This document shows positions 7,269 to 14,114 of a stretch of 25,960 nt of DNA, one piece after another. The notes beneath the pieces were generated by a model, which was given only the letters and a program-made list of their open reading frames with translations, was not told the origin of the DNA and searched no databases. The stretch covers positions 1 through 25,960 of the forward strand of contig JAKJBT010000012.1 in NCBI GenBank assembly GCA_022706865.1, written 5' to 3'. The position numbers were made by a program, and so were the translations under genes. Within the stretch, counting starts at the first letter, position 1. Every line of letters starts with the position of its first letter. Source of the stretch: Bacillota bacterium (lineage in GTDB: Bacteria > Bacillota_A > Clostridia > Lutisporales > Lutisporaceae).

Positions 7269-8851
7269 TCATAAACAGATGCGGAAAGAACTTCGGCTAT
7301 TGCTGTGAGTTTTTCTCTGATTTCCGATGCATTATCCTCATTTGTCAGAGTGATAAGGTAATCTCCCGCATAAATTTGTGTATCTCCCTTGGGGATTATC
7401 TCATGTTCACCTCGTTTGACTGCTACAAGTAAACATTCGGACGGCAATTTCAGCTCTTTAATTTTTTTGCCTTCAATGAGAGAACCCATGCATACTGCTG
7501 TTTCTATTATCACTTTTGCCTTGCTGTCACCTTGGAATTTGCTGCTTCCTTTACTAACCATCCTGTCCAGCAGTGATTCATATATTGGCTTTGAACCGAG
7601 TATATCTGCTGTTATATAAGCAATAGCAGATACAATTGCCACAGAAAGCAGATGATTAAAAGATCCTGTCATTTCAGTAATGAGAATTATACCTGTAATA
7701 GGTGCCCTGACAACTGCTGTAAAATATCCTGCCATAGCAAGGATAATAAGGTTCTTTATGTACTCAGGGCTGAAGTTGAAAGCATTTGAAACCGTAATTC
7801 CGAATATATCTCCTATTAGTGCACCTATAACAAGCAGAGGAAGAAATATTCCGCCCGGTGCACCCGAACCGTAGCTTATCATAGTAAATATAAACTTTAT
7901 AACAAGTATTATTAACAAGATATTTGTTGTAAACTTGGCGTCGACCATTGAAGAAACAAGTTCATGGCCTCCGCCTAAGACTTCTGGCAGAATGAGTCCA
8001 AGTATACCGGCCATAATAAATGGGATTATCGGCCGCATATGCTGTGGAAGCCATTTCTGAGCATTATACAGATCTTGCGTTTTCAGCAGTATATGATTAA
8101 ACAGTGTTCCAAATACCCCCATTATCATACCAAGTATTATTACAAAAATATAATTATTAAGAGGCATGGAACTAATACTCTGCAGGTTGAATACCGGCTT
8201 AAATCCGAAAAAGCATTTTGAAATGATATCTGCAGTGATTGATGCTGCCATTGCAGATACTAAAACCACCGGTGAAAAATTCTTATGAACTTCTTCAAGA
8301 GAAAACATAACCCCTGCCAAAGGAGCATTAAAGGCTGCCGCCAAACCTGCACTCGCACCGCTTGTGATAAGGAATTTTTCTTCAAGCTTTACCTTTTTGA
8401 AAATTTCGCTGTATCCTTTCGCTACGGCTGCCCCTATCTGGATAGAAGGGCCTTCTCTGCCCAGAGAAAGGCCGGCAAAAATGGAGATGACACCACCGAC
8501 AAATTTCCCCAGTAGGGTTCGCCACCAATTCATATTGAAGTATCTAAGAAGCACTCCCTCAACCTGGGGTATTCCACTGCCGCTGACCATTGGTTCTTTT
8601 TTAATAAGCACACCTGTAAAATAGCCTAGGAATATAAGAATCACAAGCCATATAGGAATAAACAGATTGTTTTCCTTTTGAATCAGATAAATTGTTCTTG
8701 AAAAATGGCCTGCAAGTTCAATCAAATATCTGTACAGGGCCACGGCCAAACCTGATAAGGCTCCTACGATGACTCCTTCGAACACAAGCTTAAGTTTGAA
8801 GTTATTCCAATGGTTAATGGTATGGTATGTATTATTTCTGCTGTTTTCCAT
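7262..8851 (-). CDS. ClC-type chloride channel/exchanger with C-terminal TrkA-C domain
   Basis: A 529-residue protein with about ten or more membrane helices and all ClC signature motifs: GSGIP (residues 91-95), GREGP (131-135, gating Glu133), GASAGLAAAFNAPLAG then FSLEE (Glu186/187, matching the proton-path Glu202/203 pair of E. coli ClC-ec1), and GGIFLP (333-338). Retention of both glutamates favours a Cl-/H+ exchanger over a passive channel. Residues about 445-525 form a TrkA-C/RCK-C-like regulatory domain instead of the CBS pair of many ClCs, which suggests ligand control. GSGIP rather than the CLC-F motif argues against a fluoride exporter. It is convergent with alkA and divergent from the decayed gene to its right. 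Confidence 0.93.
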   Translation of the reverse strand: MENSRNNTYHTINHWNNFKLKLVFEGVIVGALSGLAVALYRYLIELAGHFSRTIYLIQKENNLFIPIWLVILIFLGYFTGVLIKKEPMVSGSGIPQVEGVLLRYFNMNWWRTLLGKFVGGVISIFAGLSLGREGPSIQIGAAVAKGYSEIFKKVKLEEKFLITSGASAGLAAAFNAPLAGVMFSLEEVHKNFSPVVLVSAMAASITADIISKCFFGFKPVFNLQSISSMPLNNYIFVIILGMIMGVFGTLFNHILLKTQDLYNAQKWLPQHMRPIIPFIMAGILGLILPEVLGGGHELVSSMVDAKFTTNILLIILVIKFIFTMISYGSGAPGGIFLPLLVIGALIGDIFGITVSNAFNFSPEYIKNLIILAMAGYFTAVVRAPITGIILITEMTGSFNHLLSVAIVSAIAYITADILGSKPIYESLLDRMVSKGSSKFQGDSKAKVIIETAVCMGSLIEGKKIKELKLPSECLLVAVKRGEHEIIPKGDTQIYAGDYLITLTNEDNASEIREKLTAIAEVLSASVYEK

Positions 8852-8899
8852 TTGAACCTAAACCCCCGTAACATTCAATACAGAACTTATTCCTGATAC

Positions 8900-8916
8900 T
8901 GTATTATTATAATACA
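8900..8916. promoter_or_regulatory. Perfect 17-base palindrome over the clc promoter
   Basis: TGTATTATTATAATACA: two 8-base arms in perfect dyad around a central T. It covers the predicted -10 of clc. This is a typical layout for a dimeric repressor operator. It does not match the Fur, PerR or Zur consensus well. Confidence 0.5.
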
Positions 8917-8935
8917 AAAAATAGATTCTAGGCAA
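8906..8935 (-). promoter_or_regulatory. Candidate sigma-A promoter of clc
   Basis: On the minus strand: TTGCCT (complement of 8930-8935), 18-base spacer, TATAAT (complement of 8906-8911), placing the transcript start about 50 bases before the ATG. The -10 is a perfect match and the -35 is 4 of 6. Confidence 0.5.
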
Positions 8936-9050
8936 TCCAAGCATAGCCTGTAAAGTATACCGCTTGCCCAATAAATCCACAGATATTGAACGTAATGGTA
9001 AACTATGGTATTATTTTTATGCTAATTCATCGGAGGATAGGAGATTATTT

Positions 9051-10358
9051 GTGAGAAAAATCAATTGGATCAATTTTTCAATTTTGGTTTTATTCATGTC
9101 ATGGATATGTTTATTTATTTTTTACGGACCGCTTTTTTCAAAAATGGTTATGCGTTCTTTAAATAATCCAAATGAAGCAAAAACTGTAATTATTGCAGTA
9201 TTCTATATTGTTATCAGCATTTTTACCTTCCTTATAAAATCGGGAAACGTAAAAAAGTTAATGGATATTGGATTGATAGCTTCTATTTGTGTGAGTTTTC
9301 TCATGTGGTTCAGACCGGAAACTCAGTCATTTTATCTGGGATATATCTTTCTTGGCACGGCTGCGGGGATAGCCACTACTTCGTATTCTTATATATATAT
9401 TTACGGGTTTACGCCTGAATCCAGATTAAAGTATACCGCATTGTATTTATGTGTATTGTATTTAGGGTCTATGATATTGGGGTATGCAGCATCCTTGATG
9501 GGAGATAATGGGGCATTCTTTCTGATCACTCTGCTGCCTGTCAGCGTATTTATTCTCAATCGGAAGTTTACAGTTGAATCCTTGGTTTCACCCGATTTCA
9601 TTCCAAAACGCCCTTTTCCGAAGAAATTGATGCTTTTAATGGGAGCTGTAATATTTCTCGCTTACTTTAACGCAGGTATCGAAGCAAATATATACAATAT
9701 GGGGGAAAACATAGTTAGTACGATAAGTGATAACATAACACAGGCAACCGTACTACTGAGCATTTTTTTTCTAAGCGGCAGAATAAATAAATTCTCTCTT
9801 GTATACTGCGGTTTTATAATTAAGGGTATTTCCTATGTATTATACATAATAGCAGGCGGCGCAAGCAGCCTGACAACAACTATTTGGTCATATTGTCCAT
9901 TACGGCAATTGAACTTTTTAACTTTTGTATGATAGGAGATATTGCGCTTAAATATGGGAGAAGTTATGGGGTTTTTAGAGCATCGCTGATAATGGGAGCT
10001 GCAGGGGCTATTGCGGGTGAAGTTTCAGGAAATGCGGCAGTATCTGCGCTAAAACTGGACAATATGCTTGTTGTGGGCATTGCCATTATTATTCTGTTGA
10101 TAAGCCTGGCGGCAATGCCATTTCTTCAAAAGCATGTCGGAATCTATGAAAACCCAAAGATTGAGTCGAGTGAGGAAATTATAAATCCCAGCAGTTTTAA
10201 TGATGCTGTTGAAAAGTTGAAATATATCAGAAAACACTTTGAAGTCCCATGCAACACGCATTTACCACAAATTTGACGTGTCGGGCAGGAAAGAGCTTTC
10301 GGAGTATTTGCATAGCATTTTTGATTCGGAGGATGATATCAACTGCAAGAATAATTAG
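9051..10358 (+). pseudogene. Decayed MFS-like membrane protein with LuxR-type C-terminal HTH
   Basis: GTG 9051 is the natural start (GGAG at 9040-9043, then MRKINWINF and repeated hydrophobic helices). The frame is open to 9932, but the membrane protein continues in another frame from about 9884 (LVILSITAIELFNFCMIGD). This fits the loss of one T in the T-run at 9883-9885. That second frame runs to an AEKL-like EKL at 10209-10219. The HTH recognition helix then resumes in the first frame as NISENTLKSHATRIYHKF, followed by DVSGRKELSEYL, ending at TAG 10356. This fits one extra A at 10220-10222. The first HTH helices (LTxREREV...) are missing, about 20 residues. Family knowledge: membrane transporter-like proteins fused to LuxR HTH occur in several Firmicutes and Actinobacteria. 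Two frameshifts plus an internal loss indicate a dead gene. Confidence 0.82.
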
Positions 10359-10391
10359 AATAAATGCGTATTTTCATAGGGTTTAGTAAAA

Positions 10392-10418
10392 TCACACTTT
10401 TTGTGTGACTATTTTTTT
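10392..10418 (+). terminator. Rho-independent terminator after the decayed gene
   Basis: Perfect TCACAC (10392-10397) / GTGTGA (10403-10408) stem with a TTTTT loop, followed by CTA and seven T. It lies 34 bases after the HTH stop. Confidence 0.7.
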
Positions 10419-10535
10419 GACCGCCTTTATATAATTATAGAGTATTATTAAATAATATTATTATCTCCTCAAAAATTTTCTTATAGAATTCAGTGAGGAG
10501 ATTTATTATAAATAATTAGTAAAAGGGGTAATATT
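10419..10535. other. AT-rich leader of the stalk-domain gene
   Basis: The gap holds a TATAAT at 10430-10435 (no well-spaced -35; TTGACC at 10417-10422 is too close) and a perfect 12-base palindrome AATAATATTATT at 10451-10462. I could not settle on a promoter. Confidence 0.35.
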
Positions 10536-11288
10536 ATGTCAAGAAAAACCAAAATCCTTTTATCTGTTTTTTTTATTGTGGCTTTTACTGCAGGGACATT
10601 TTTCGGCAGTGTTGTTAATGCAGCCGGAGGACTCACAAAGCTGACAGATGTATACTTGAATAATGATATCAGTGTAGTAATAAACGGAGCTGTTTTTAAT
10701 GCCAAGGACCCTCAGGACGGTTCAACATATGTCCCCATGACGTACAAAGGGCGTACTTATCTCCCCTTAAGGGCCGTTGCTGAGGCTGTCGGGCTTCCTG
10801 TGGACTATGATTCGAATACCAAAACCGCATATCTGGGCACAAAGCCCAATACTGCCGGCGGTCCCGTACAGGATGTGTATATAAATGCAACGCCGGAATA
10901 TGCGGGGTCGGCAGAGCGTTATGTGACAAAAAAGATTGATGCCGGCCGGTTGACCACCTTAACGGGAAAGACCTTCGAATTTGGCTATTGCGGTGATACC
11001 GGCCGATTTATGAAACCTACATTTTTATGCGATTTCAAATATAAGAGACTGAAATTTACTCTTTACAGTGCCTGGGATCAAAAAGAGCTGGAGACAGGTT
11101 ATAGCTCGCCGGATACTCCGCTTGCACTAGAAATAACTGATGAACACGGAACAATAATCAAAAGTATTAAAGATTTGAAACACGGAACAGAATTGGAGTT
11201 TGATATTGATTGTATTGATTATAAATCTCTCGAGGTTTATTGTAACGGCGGTGCAACCATAATCGGAGAGCCTAAGTTTGTGAAGTAA
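10536..11288 (+). CDS. Secreted protein with copper-amine-oxidase-like stalk domain
   Basis: A 250-residue exported protein. The signal peptide spans residues 1 to about 29 (SRKTK, hydrophobic core, VNA cleavage site). Residues about 38-92 form a copper amine oxidase N-terminal-like 'stalk' domain (VVINGAVFNA, then TYVPMTYKGRTYLPLRAVAEAVG, DYDSNTKTAYLG). This domain is common in exported proteins of clostridia and Paenibacillus, where it has no oxidase activity. The C-terminal half (about 120-250) looks like a beta-sandwich resembling NPCBM-type carbohydrate-binding modules: YKRLKFTLYS, LALEITDEHGTIIKSI, then FDIDCIDYKSLEVYCNGG. The NPCBM resemblance is inference from pattern only. Probable role is cell-surface or polysaccharide binding. 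It ends at a terminator shared with murC. Confidence 0.83.
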   Translation: MSRKTKILLSVFFIVAFTAGTFFGSVVNAAGGLTKLTDVYLNNDISVVINGAVFNAKDPQDGSTYVPMTYKGRTYLPLRAVAEAVGLPVDYDSNTKTAYLGTKPNTAGGPVQDVYINATPEYAGSAERYVTKKIDAGRLTTLTGKTFEFGYCGDTGRFMKPTFLCDFKYKRLKFTLYSAWDQKELETGYSSPDTPLALEITDEHGTIIKSIKDLKHGTELEFDIDCIDYKSLEVYCNGGATIIGEPKFVK

Positions 11289-11303
11289 GGCAAATATATA
11301 AAA

Positions 11304-11330
11304 AAGGGGGTGCCGCAGCACCCCCTTCTT
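11304..11330. terminator. Bidirectional terminator between stalk gene and murC
   Basis: Ten-base perfect stem AAGGGGGTGC (11304-11313) / GCACCCCCTT (11318-11327) with loop CGCA. On the minus strand it is followed by an uninterrupted T-run (for murC), and on the plus strand by CTTTATTT. Confidence 0.9.
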
Positions 11331-11341
11331 TATTTCAGCGG

Positions 11342-12721
11342 CTATACTTCTATTTCTTCAAGTATCATAGGCGCCAGCTTGAAAACATCTCCTGCGCCCA
11401 TAGTAAATATCAAGTCGCCGGGCTTTGCCTCATGGGCTATAAGATTGGCTATGCATCGGAAATCATTTCTATAAACAGCATTTGCACTATACTTGTTTAT
11501 ACTGTCCACCAGTTCAGAGGGTCTAACCAGCCCAGTATCCTTTTCTCTTGCCGCATAAATATCTGTTATTATTACATTGTCTGCATCATAGAAGGCTTCG
11601 GAAAACTCCTTGAACAGAGTCTTGGTCCTGGTATAGGTATGGGGTTGGAATACACACCATATCTTCTGATGGGGGAATTGTTTTGCAGCCCGCAATGTGG
11701 CTTTGATTTCAGTAGGATGATGCGCATAATCATCAACTATTGTTATATTATTTCTGACGCCCTTTATGTCAAAGCGCCTGTAAGTACCTTTAAACTCTTT
11801 AAGGCTTTTCTTTACAGTATCCATGGGTATACCTGCATTATAGGCTACTGCTATAGCTGCAAGGGCATTCAGCACATTATGCTCCCCAGGAATATTCAGA
11901 GAGAAAGTGCCAAGCTTTTTATCCCTGTGCATTACTTCGAAAGAAGGGTGTCCCAGTCTGTCATATTTTATCTTTCTGGCATAAAAATCAGCCTTATTCT
12001 TTATACCATAGGTCAGTACCTTACATTCAACATCTTTAGAGACATTCAGTGTATTTTCATTATCGCTGCAAACAACAAGGGCCCCATCCGCCGGTACCAG
12101 CTTTGCAAACTTCCTGAAAGAAGATATGATATGCTCCAAATCTTTATAATAGTCCAAGTGATCCCTCTCTATGTTTAATATGACAGCCACAAAGGGATAG
12201 AACTTCAAGAAGCTTTCACAATATTCACATGCTTCTGTCACGAAGTATTCGCTTTTGCCTACTCTAACGTTTCCATCAATTGCTTCAATTTCACCGCCGA
12301 CAAGTACTGTAGGGTCCATACCTGCGTTCTTAATAATAATTGAAATCATTGAAGTGGTAGTTGTTTTTCCATGGCAGCCCGCAATTGCAATACCGTAATT
12401 GTAGTCTTTCATTATCATGCCAAGGAATGTAGCCCTATCAATAACAGGAATTCCAAGTTCCTTTGCCCTGATTATTTCACAATTGTCCTGCTTTACTGCT
12501 GCGGTATAAACCACAAGTTCTGCAGTTTCAACAATTATTGGATTATGGGGTATAGTAACTTCGGCACCGTTTTTCCGAAGTTTGCTTATTAAATTGCTGT
12601 CGTTGATATCGGAGCCGGTAACTTTATAGCCGGATTCCAGCAATATCTGAGCCAAGCCGCTCATACTGATACCGCCAATACCCACAAAATGAACATTCTT
12701 TACATTATTTAGGGAAATCAT
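11342..12721 (-). CDS. murC: UDP-N-acetylmuramate--L-alanine ligase
   Basis: ATP-dependent ligase that adds L-Ala to UDP-MurNAc, the first amino acid step of peptidoglycan precursor synthesis, in the cytoplasm. The 459-residue protein has an N-terminal Rossmann domain (VHFVGIGGISMSGLA), the ATP loop GCHGKTTTTSM, EACEYCESF and LNIERDHLDYY in the central domain, and GEHNVLNALAA, DDYAHHPTEI and FQPHTYTRT in the C-terminal half. All are characteristic of MurC rather than MurD/E/F. Start choice: AAGGAG (complement of 12730-12735) is 8 bases before ATG 12721, whereas a GTG at 12730 overlaps it, so 12721 is used. It is a single gene, convergent with the stalk gene and divergent from spoVG. Confidence 0.97.
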   Translation of the reverse strand: MISLNNVKNVHFVGIGGISMSGLAQILLESGYKVTGSDINDSNLISKLRKNGAEVTIPHNPIIVETAELVVYTAAVKQDNCEIIRAKELGIPVIDRATFLGMIMKDYNYGIAIAGCHGKTTTTSMISIIIKNAGMDPTVLVGGEIEAIDGNVRVGKSEYFVTEACEYCESFLKFYPFVAVILNIERDHLDYYKDLEHIISSFRKFAKLVPADGALVVCSDNENTLNVSKDVECKVLTYGIKNKADFYARKIKYDRLGHPSFEVMHRDKKLGTFSLNIPGEHNVLNALAAIAVAYNAGIPMDTVKKSLKEFKGTYRRFDIKGVRNNITIVDDYAHHPTEIKATLRAAKQFPHQKIWCVFQPHTYTRTKTLFKEFSEAFYDADNVIITDIYAAREKDTGLVRPSELVDSINKYSANAVYRNDFRCIANLIAHEAKPGDLIFTMGAGDVFKLAPMILEEIEV

Positions 12722-12780
12722 AGGATACACTCCTTAAAAAGATTAAGTTTATATAATTAATTATACTATATGACGTATTG

Positions 12781-12809
12781 ATTTTACATTCTTATGCCCA
12801 TACTGTCAA
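12781..12809 (-). promoter_or_regulatory. Sigma-A promoter of murC
   Basis: On the minus strand: TTGACA (complement of 12804-12809, perfect), 17-base spacer, TAAAAT (complement of 12781-12786, 5 of 6). The transcript would begin about 50 bases before the murC start. Confidence 0.75.
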
Positions 12810-12996
12810 CTTTTGTTTTGTCAATATCAAGATTCAAAAACATCATTAATATCCATATTATTATTATAGCCAATTTTTTGTTACTAGTACATTATAACAT
12901 CTGATTGCTGCATTAAGAAACGTCCCCATGTCCCACTAAAAATTGAAAAATTTATGATAGATTTAAAAAAGTAAAACTACAAACAATATTATTAAC

Positions 12997-13051
12997 AAAA
13001 TGTCTTGTGCCAAACATTTTTTATTGAAATTCAGATGGCACAAAACATTTT
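12997..13051. repeat. 16-base near-perfect inverted repeat upstream of spoVG
   Basis: Left arm AAAATGTCTTGTGCCA (12997-13012) and right arm TGGCACAAAACATTTT (13036-13051) pair at 15 of 16 positions around a 23-base spacer. There is no T-run beyond the stem on either side, so it is not an ordinary terminator. A partial extra copy of the arm (AAAATGTTTGTT) lies at 13123-13134, just before the sigma-H -35. Candidate operator or structured RNA element. Confidence 0.65.
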
Positions 13052-13141
13052 CGCAATTGATATTTCATGAAAATACTTATAGATGAAACAGGATAAATAT
13101 ACCGTAACCTGTATTATTTGCAAAAATGTTTGTTAGAAAAA

Positions 13142-13170
13142 GAAGGAAATCACTAATATATGACGAATTA
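13142..13170 (+). promoter_or_regulatory. Sigma-H promoter of spoVG
   Basis: GAAGGAAAT (13142-13150), 11-base spacer, GACGAATTA (13162-13170). This fits every position of the sigma-H consensus RnAGGAwWW-N11/12-RnnGAATww. The B. subtilis spoVG gene is a classic sigma-H target, so location and sequence agree. Confidence 0.88.
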
Positions 13171-13214
13171 TTATTGAAATGACAAAACGAACGACGGGAA
13201 GGTGGTGAACTAGA

Positions 13215-13475
13215 ATGGAAATAACAGACGTAAGAATCAGGAAGGTTAATGCAGAGGGTAAGATGAAGGCAGTAGTTTCAGTAACCTTTGATAATGAATT
13301 TGTTGTTCATGACATAAAGGTTATAGAAGGCCAGGAAGGATTGTTCATAGCTATGCCGAGCAGAAAGACTCCTGACGGAGAATTTAAGGATATAGCTCAT
13401 CCGATAAATTCTTCAACAAGAGAGAGACTGCAGACCTCAATATTGGAGGAATATGGAAAAGTAAAGAACGAGTAA
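13215..13475 (+). CDS. spoVG: Septation/sporulation regulator SpoVG
   Basis: Small RNA- and DNA-binding regulator, 86 residues, of the SpoVG family. It starts with the diagnostic [12 protein letters not shown] and has [30 protein letters not shown] at 50-78. In Bacillus it affects asymmetric septation and spore cortex formation, and related proteins act on expression of surface and virulence genes (family knowledge). ATG 13215 follows a very strong GGAAGGTGGTGA. Transcription is probably from the sigma-H promoter 45 bases upstream, and a terminator follows directly, so it appears monocistronic. Confidence 0.97.
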   Translation: MEITDVRIRKVNAEGKMKAVVSVTFDNEFVVHDIKVIEGQEGLFIAMPSRKTPDGEFKDIAHPINSSTRERLQTSILEEYGKVKNE

Positions 13476-13489
13476 TATGGATTATAGAT

Positions 13490-13521
13490 ATCCACCTAGA
13501 GCATAGGTGGATGTTTTCTTT
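13490..13521 (+). terminator. Rho-independent terminator of spoVG
   Basis: Perfect 9-base stem ATCCACCTA (13490-13498) / TAGGTGGAT (13504-13512), loop GAGCA, then GTTTTCTTT. Confidence 0.88.
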
Positions 13522-13611
13522 ATGAGACGTATTTTTTGTATCGGTATTTTTTGACTCCCTTCATTATATATATAAGTAAAGCTTAATAATAAATCTGAAG
13601 GGGGTAAAAGA

Positions 13612-13947
13612 ATGACTGACAAGAAAAAACAATATCCTAAGGCTGAGAAGCCGGAGATGGATATGCATGATATGGAGACTCCGGAGATGGAAATGCCAAT
13701 GCATGGCTGTCCGATGATATGTCCGATGATGTGCCCCATGATGCACCATGGAGAGTGGCAGGGAATGGAGGATATGAGGATACCTGACTGGTATGAAGAT
13801 GATGACAGTGATTACAGCAGTGATGAGTCCGATGAATACCCGGTCTATTGGAAACATAAGAAAAAACATAAATACAATCCATATCCGTTTTACTGGCCGC
13901 CCTTCTATCCTGTAAAGCCTTACAAAAAAAAGCATAAGAAGTGGTAA
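13612..13947 (+). CDS. Small Met/Cys/His/Tyr-rich protein with CPMx repeats, unknown function
   Basis: A 111-residue protein in three blocks. Residues 1-30 are Met- and Glu-rich with a repeated TPEMEMP/KPEMDMH pattern. Residues 32-46 read GCPMICPMMCPMMHH, three CPMx units with Cys33, Cys37 and Cys41 plus His45 and His46. After an acidic stretch (EDDDSDYSSDESDE), residues 76-111 are Tyr/Pro/Lys-rich (YNPYPFYWPPFYPVKPY) ending in KKKHKKW. There is no signal peptide or membrane helix. ATG 13612 has a strong GAAGGGGG (13597-13604), and the gene lies between two good terminators, so it is a real single-gene unit. I recognise no family. Soft-metal (copper or zinc) binding or a spore coat/exosporium role are both possible; the Tyr/Lys-rich tail recalls cross-linked coat proteins. 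Both are inference. Confidence 0.8.
   Translation: MTDKKKQYPKAEKPEMDMHDMETPEMEMPMHGCPMICPMMCPMMHHGEWQGMEDMRIPDWYEDDDSDYSSDESDEYPVYWKHKKKHKYNPYPFYWPPFYPVKPYKKKHKKW
13708..13743 (+). repeat. Three 12-base tandem repeats encoding CPMx
   Basis: Three consecutive 12-base units (TGTCCGATGATA, TGTCCGATGATG, TGCCCCATGATG) inside the gene at 13612, giving CPMI-CPMM-CPMM. The DNA-level similarity suggests growth by unit duplication. Confidence 0.85.
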
Positions 13948-13963
13948 TCCGTTTAAAAGTCAG

Positions 13964-14016
13964 AGTGAGTATCATTATTAACGCAATAAATAATGATACT
14001 CATTCTATCTTTTTTT
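13964..14016 (+). terminator. Terminator before nadA with a Fur-box-like stem
   Basis: A 14-base perfect stem TGAGTATCATTATT (13966-13979) / AATAATGATACTCA (13989-14002), extended by a G-T and an A-T pair, then CTATC and a T-run at 14010-14016. The right arm resembles the Fur box (about 15 of 19 by eye), see findings. Confidence 0.85.
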
Positions 14017-14024
14017 ATACATTG

Positions 14025-14053
14025 TTGAAAAAGGGTATAATAAGTGATATATT
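14025..14053 (+). promoter_or_regulatory. Sigma-A promoter of the nadABC operon
   Basis: TTGAAA (14025-14030), 17-base spacer, TATATT (14048-14053), each 5 of 6 to consensus. It lies 62 bases before nadA and directly after the terminator. An alternative TATAAT at 14036-14041 lacks a good -35. No NiaR-type operator was recognised. Confidence 0.65.
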
Positions 14054-14114
14054 CAACTAAGAATATCTATTAATTGTTAAGTAAATAATTGTAAAATAAA
14101 GAAGGTAGGTTGAG

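Larger units (their letters stand above)
12731..13214. other. 484-base divergent control region between murC and spoVG
   Basis: No protein gene is seen. Contents from left to right: murC promoter (12781-12809); a second TTGACA on the minus strand (12819-12824) with no good -10; a short GC-richer patch AACGTCCCCATGTCCCA (12919-12935) inside AT-rich DNA; a long inverted repeat (12997-13051) with an extra half-copy at 13123-13134; the sigma-H promoter (13142-13170); and the spoVG ribosome binding site (GGAAGGTGGTGA, 13197-13208). Confidence 0.7.

Noticed and set aside
11432..12178. 248-codon open frame on the plus strand
   Set aside because: It lies fully antisense inside murC, which has all its family motifs; the translation has no recognisable features and no good ribosome binding site.
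13551..13576. TTGACT ... TATAAG as a promoter for the CPMx-repeat gene
   Set aside because: The spacer is only 14 bases; a promoter must exist after the spoVG terminator, but I could not assign one with confidence.
13564..13975. Two overlapping minus-strand frames (112-123 codons) opposite the Met-rich gene
   Set aside because: The plus-strand gene has a strong ribosome binding site and lies between terminators; the antisense products are His/Ile-rich mirrors of the CPMx and Met repeats.
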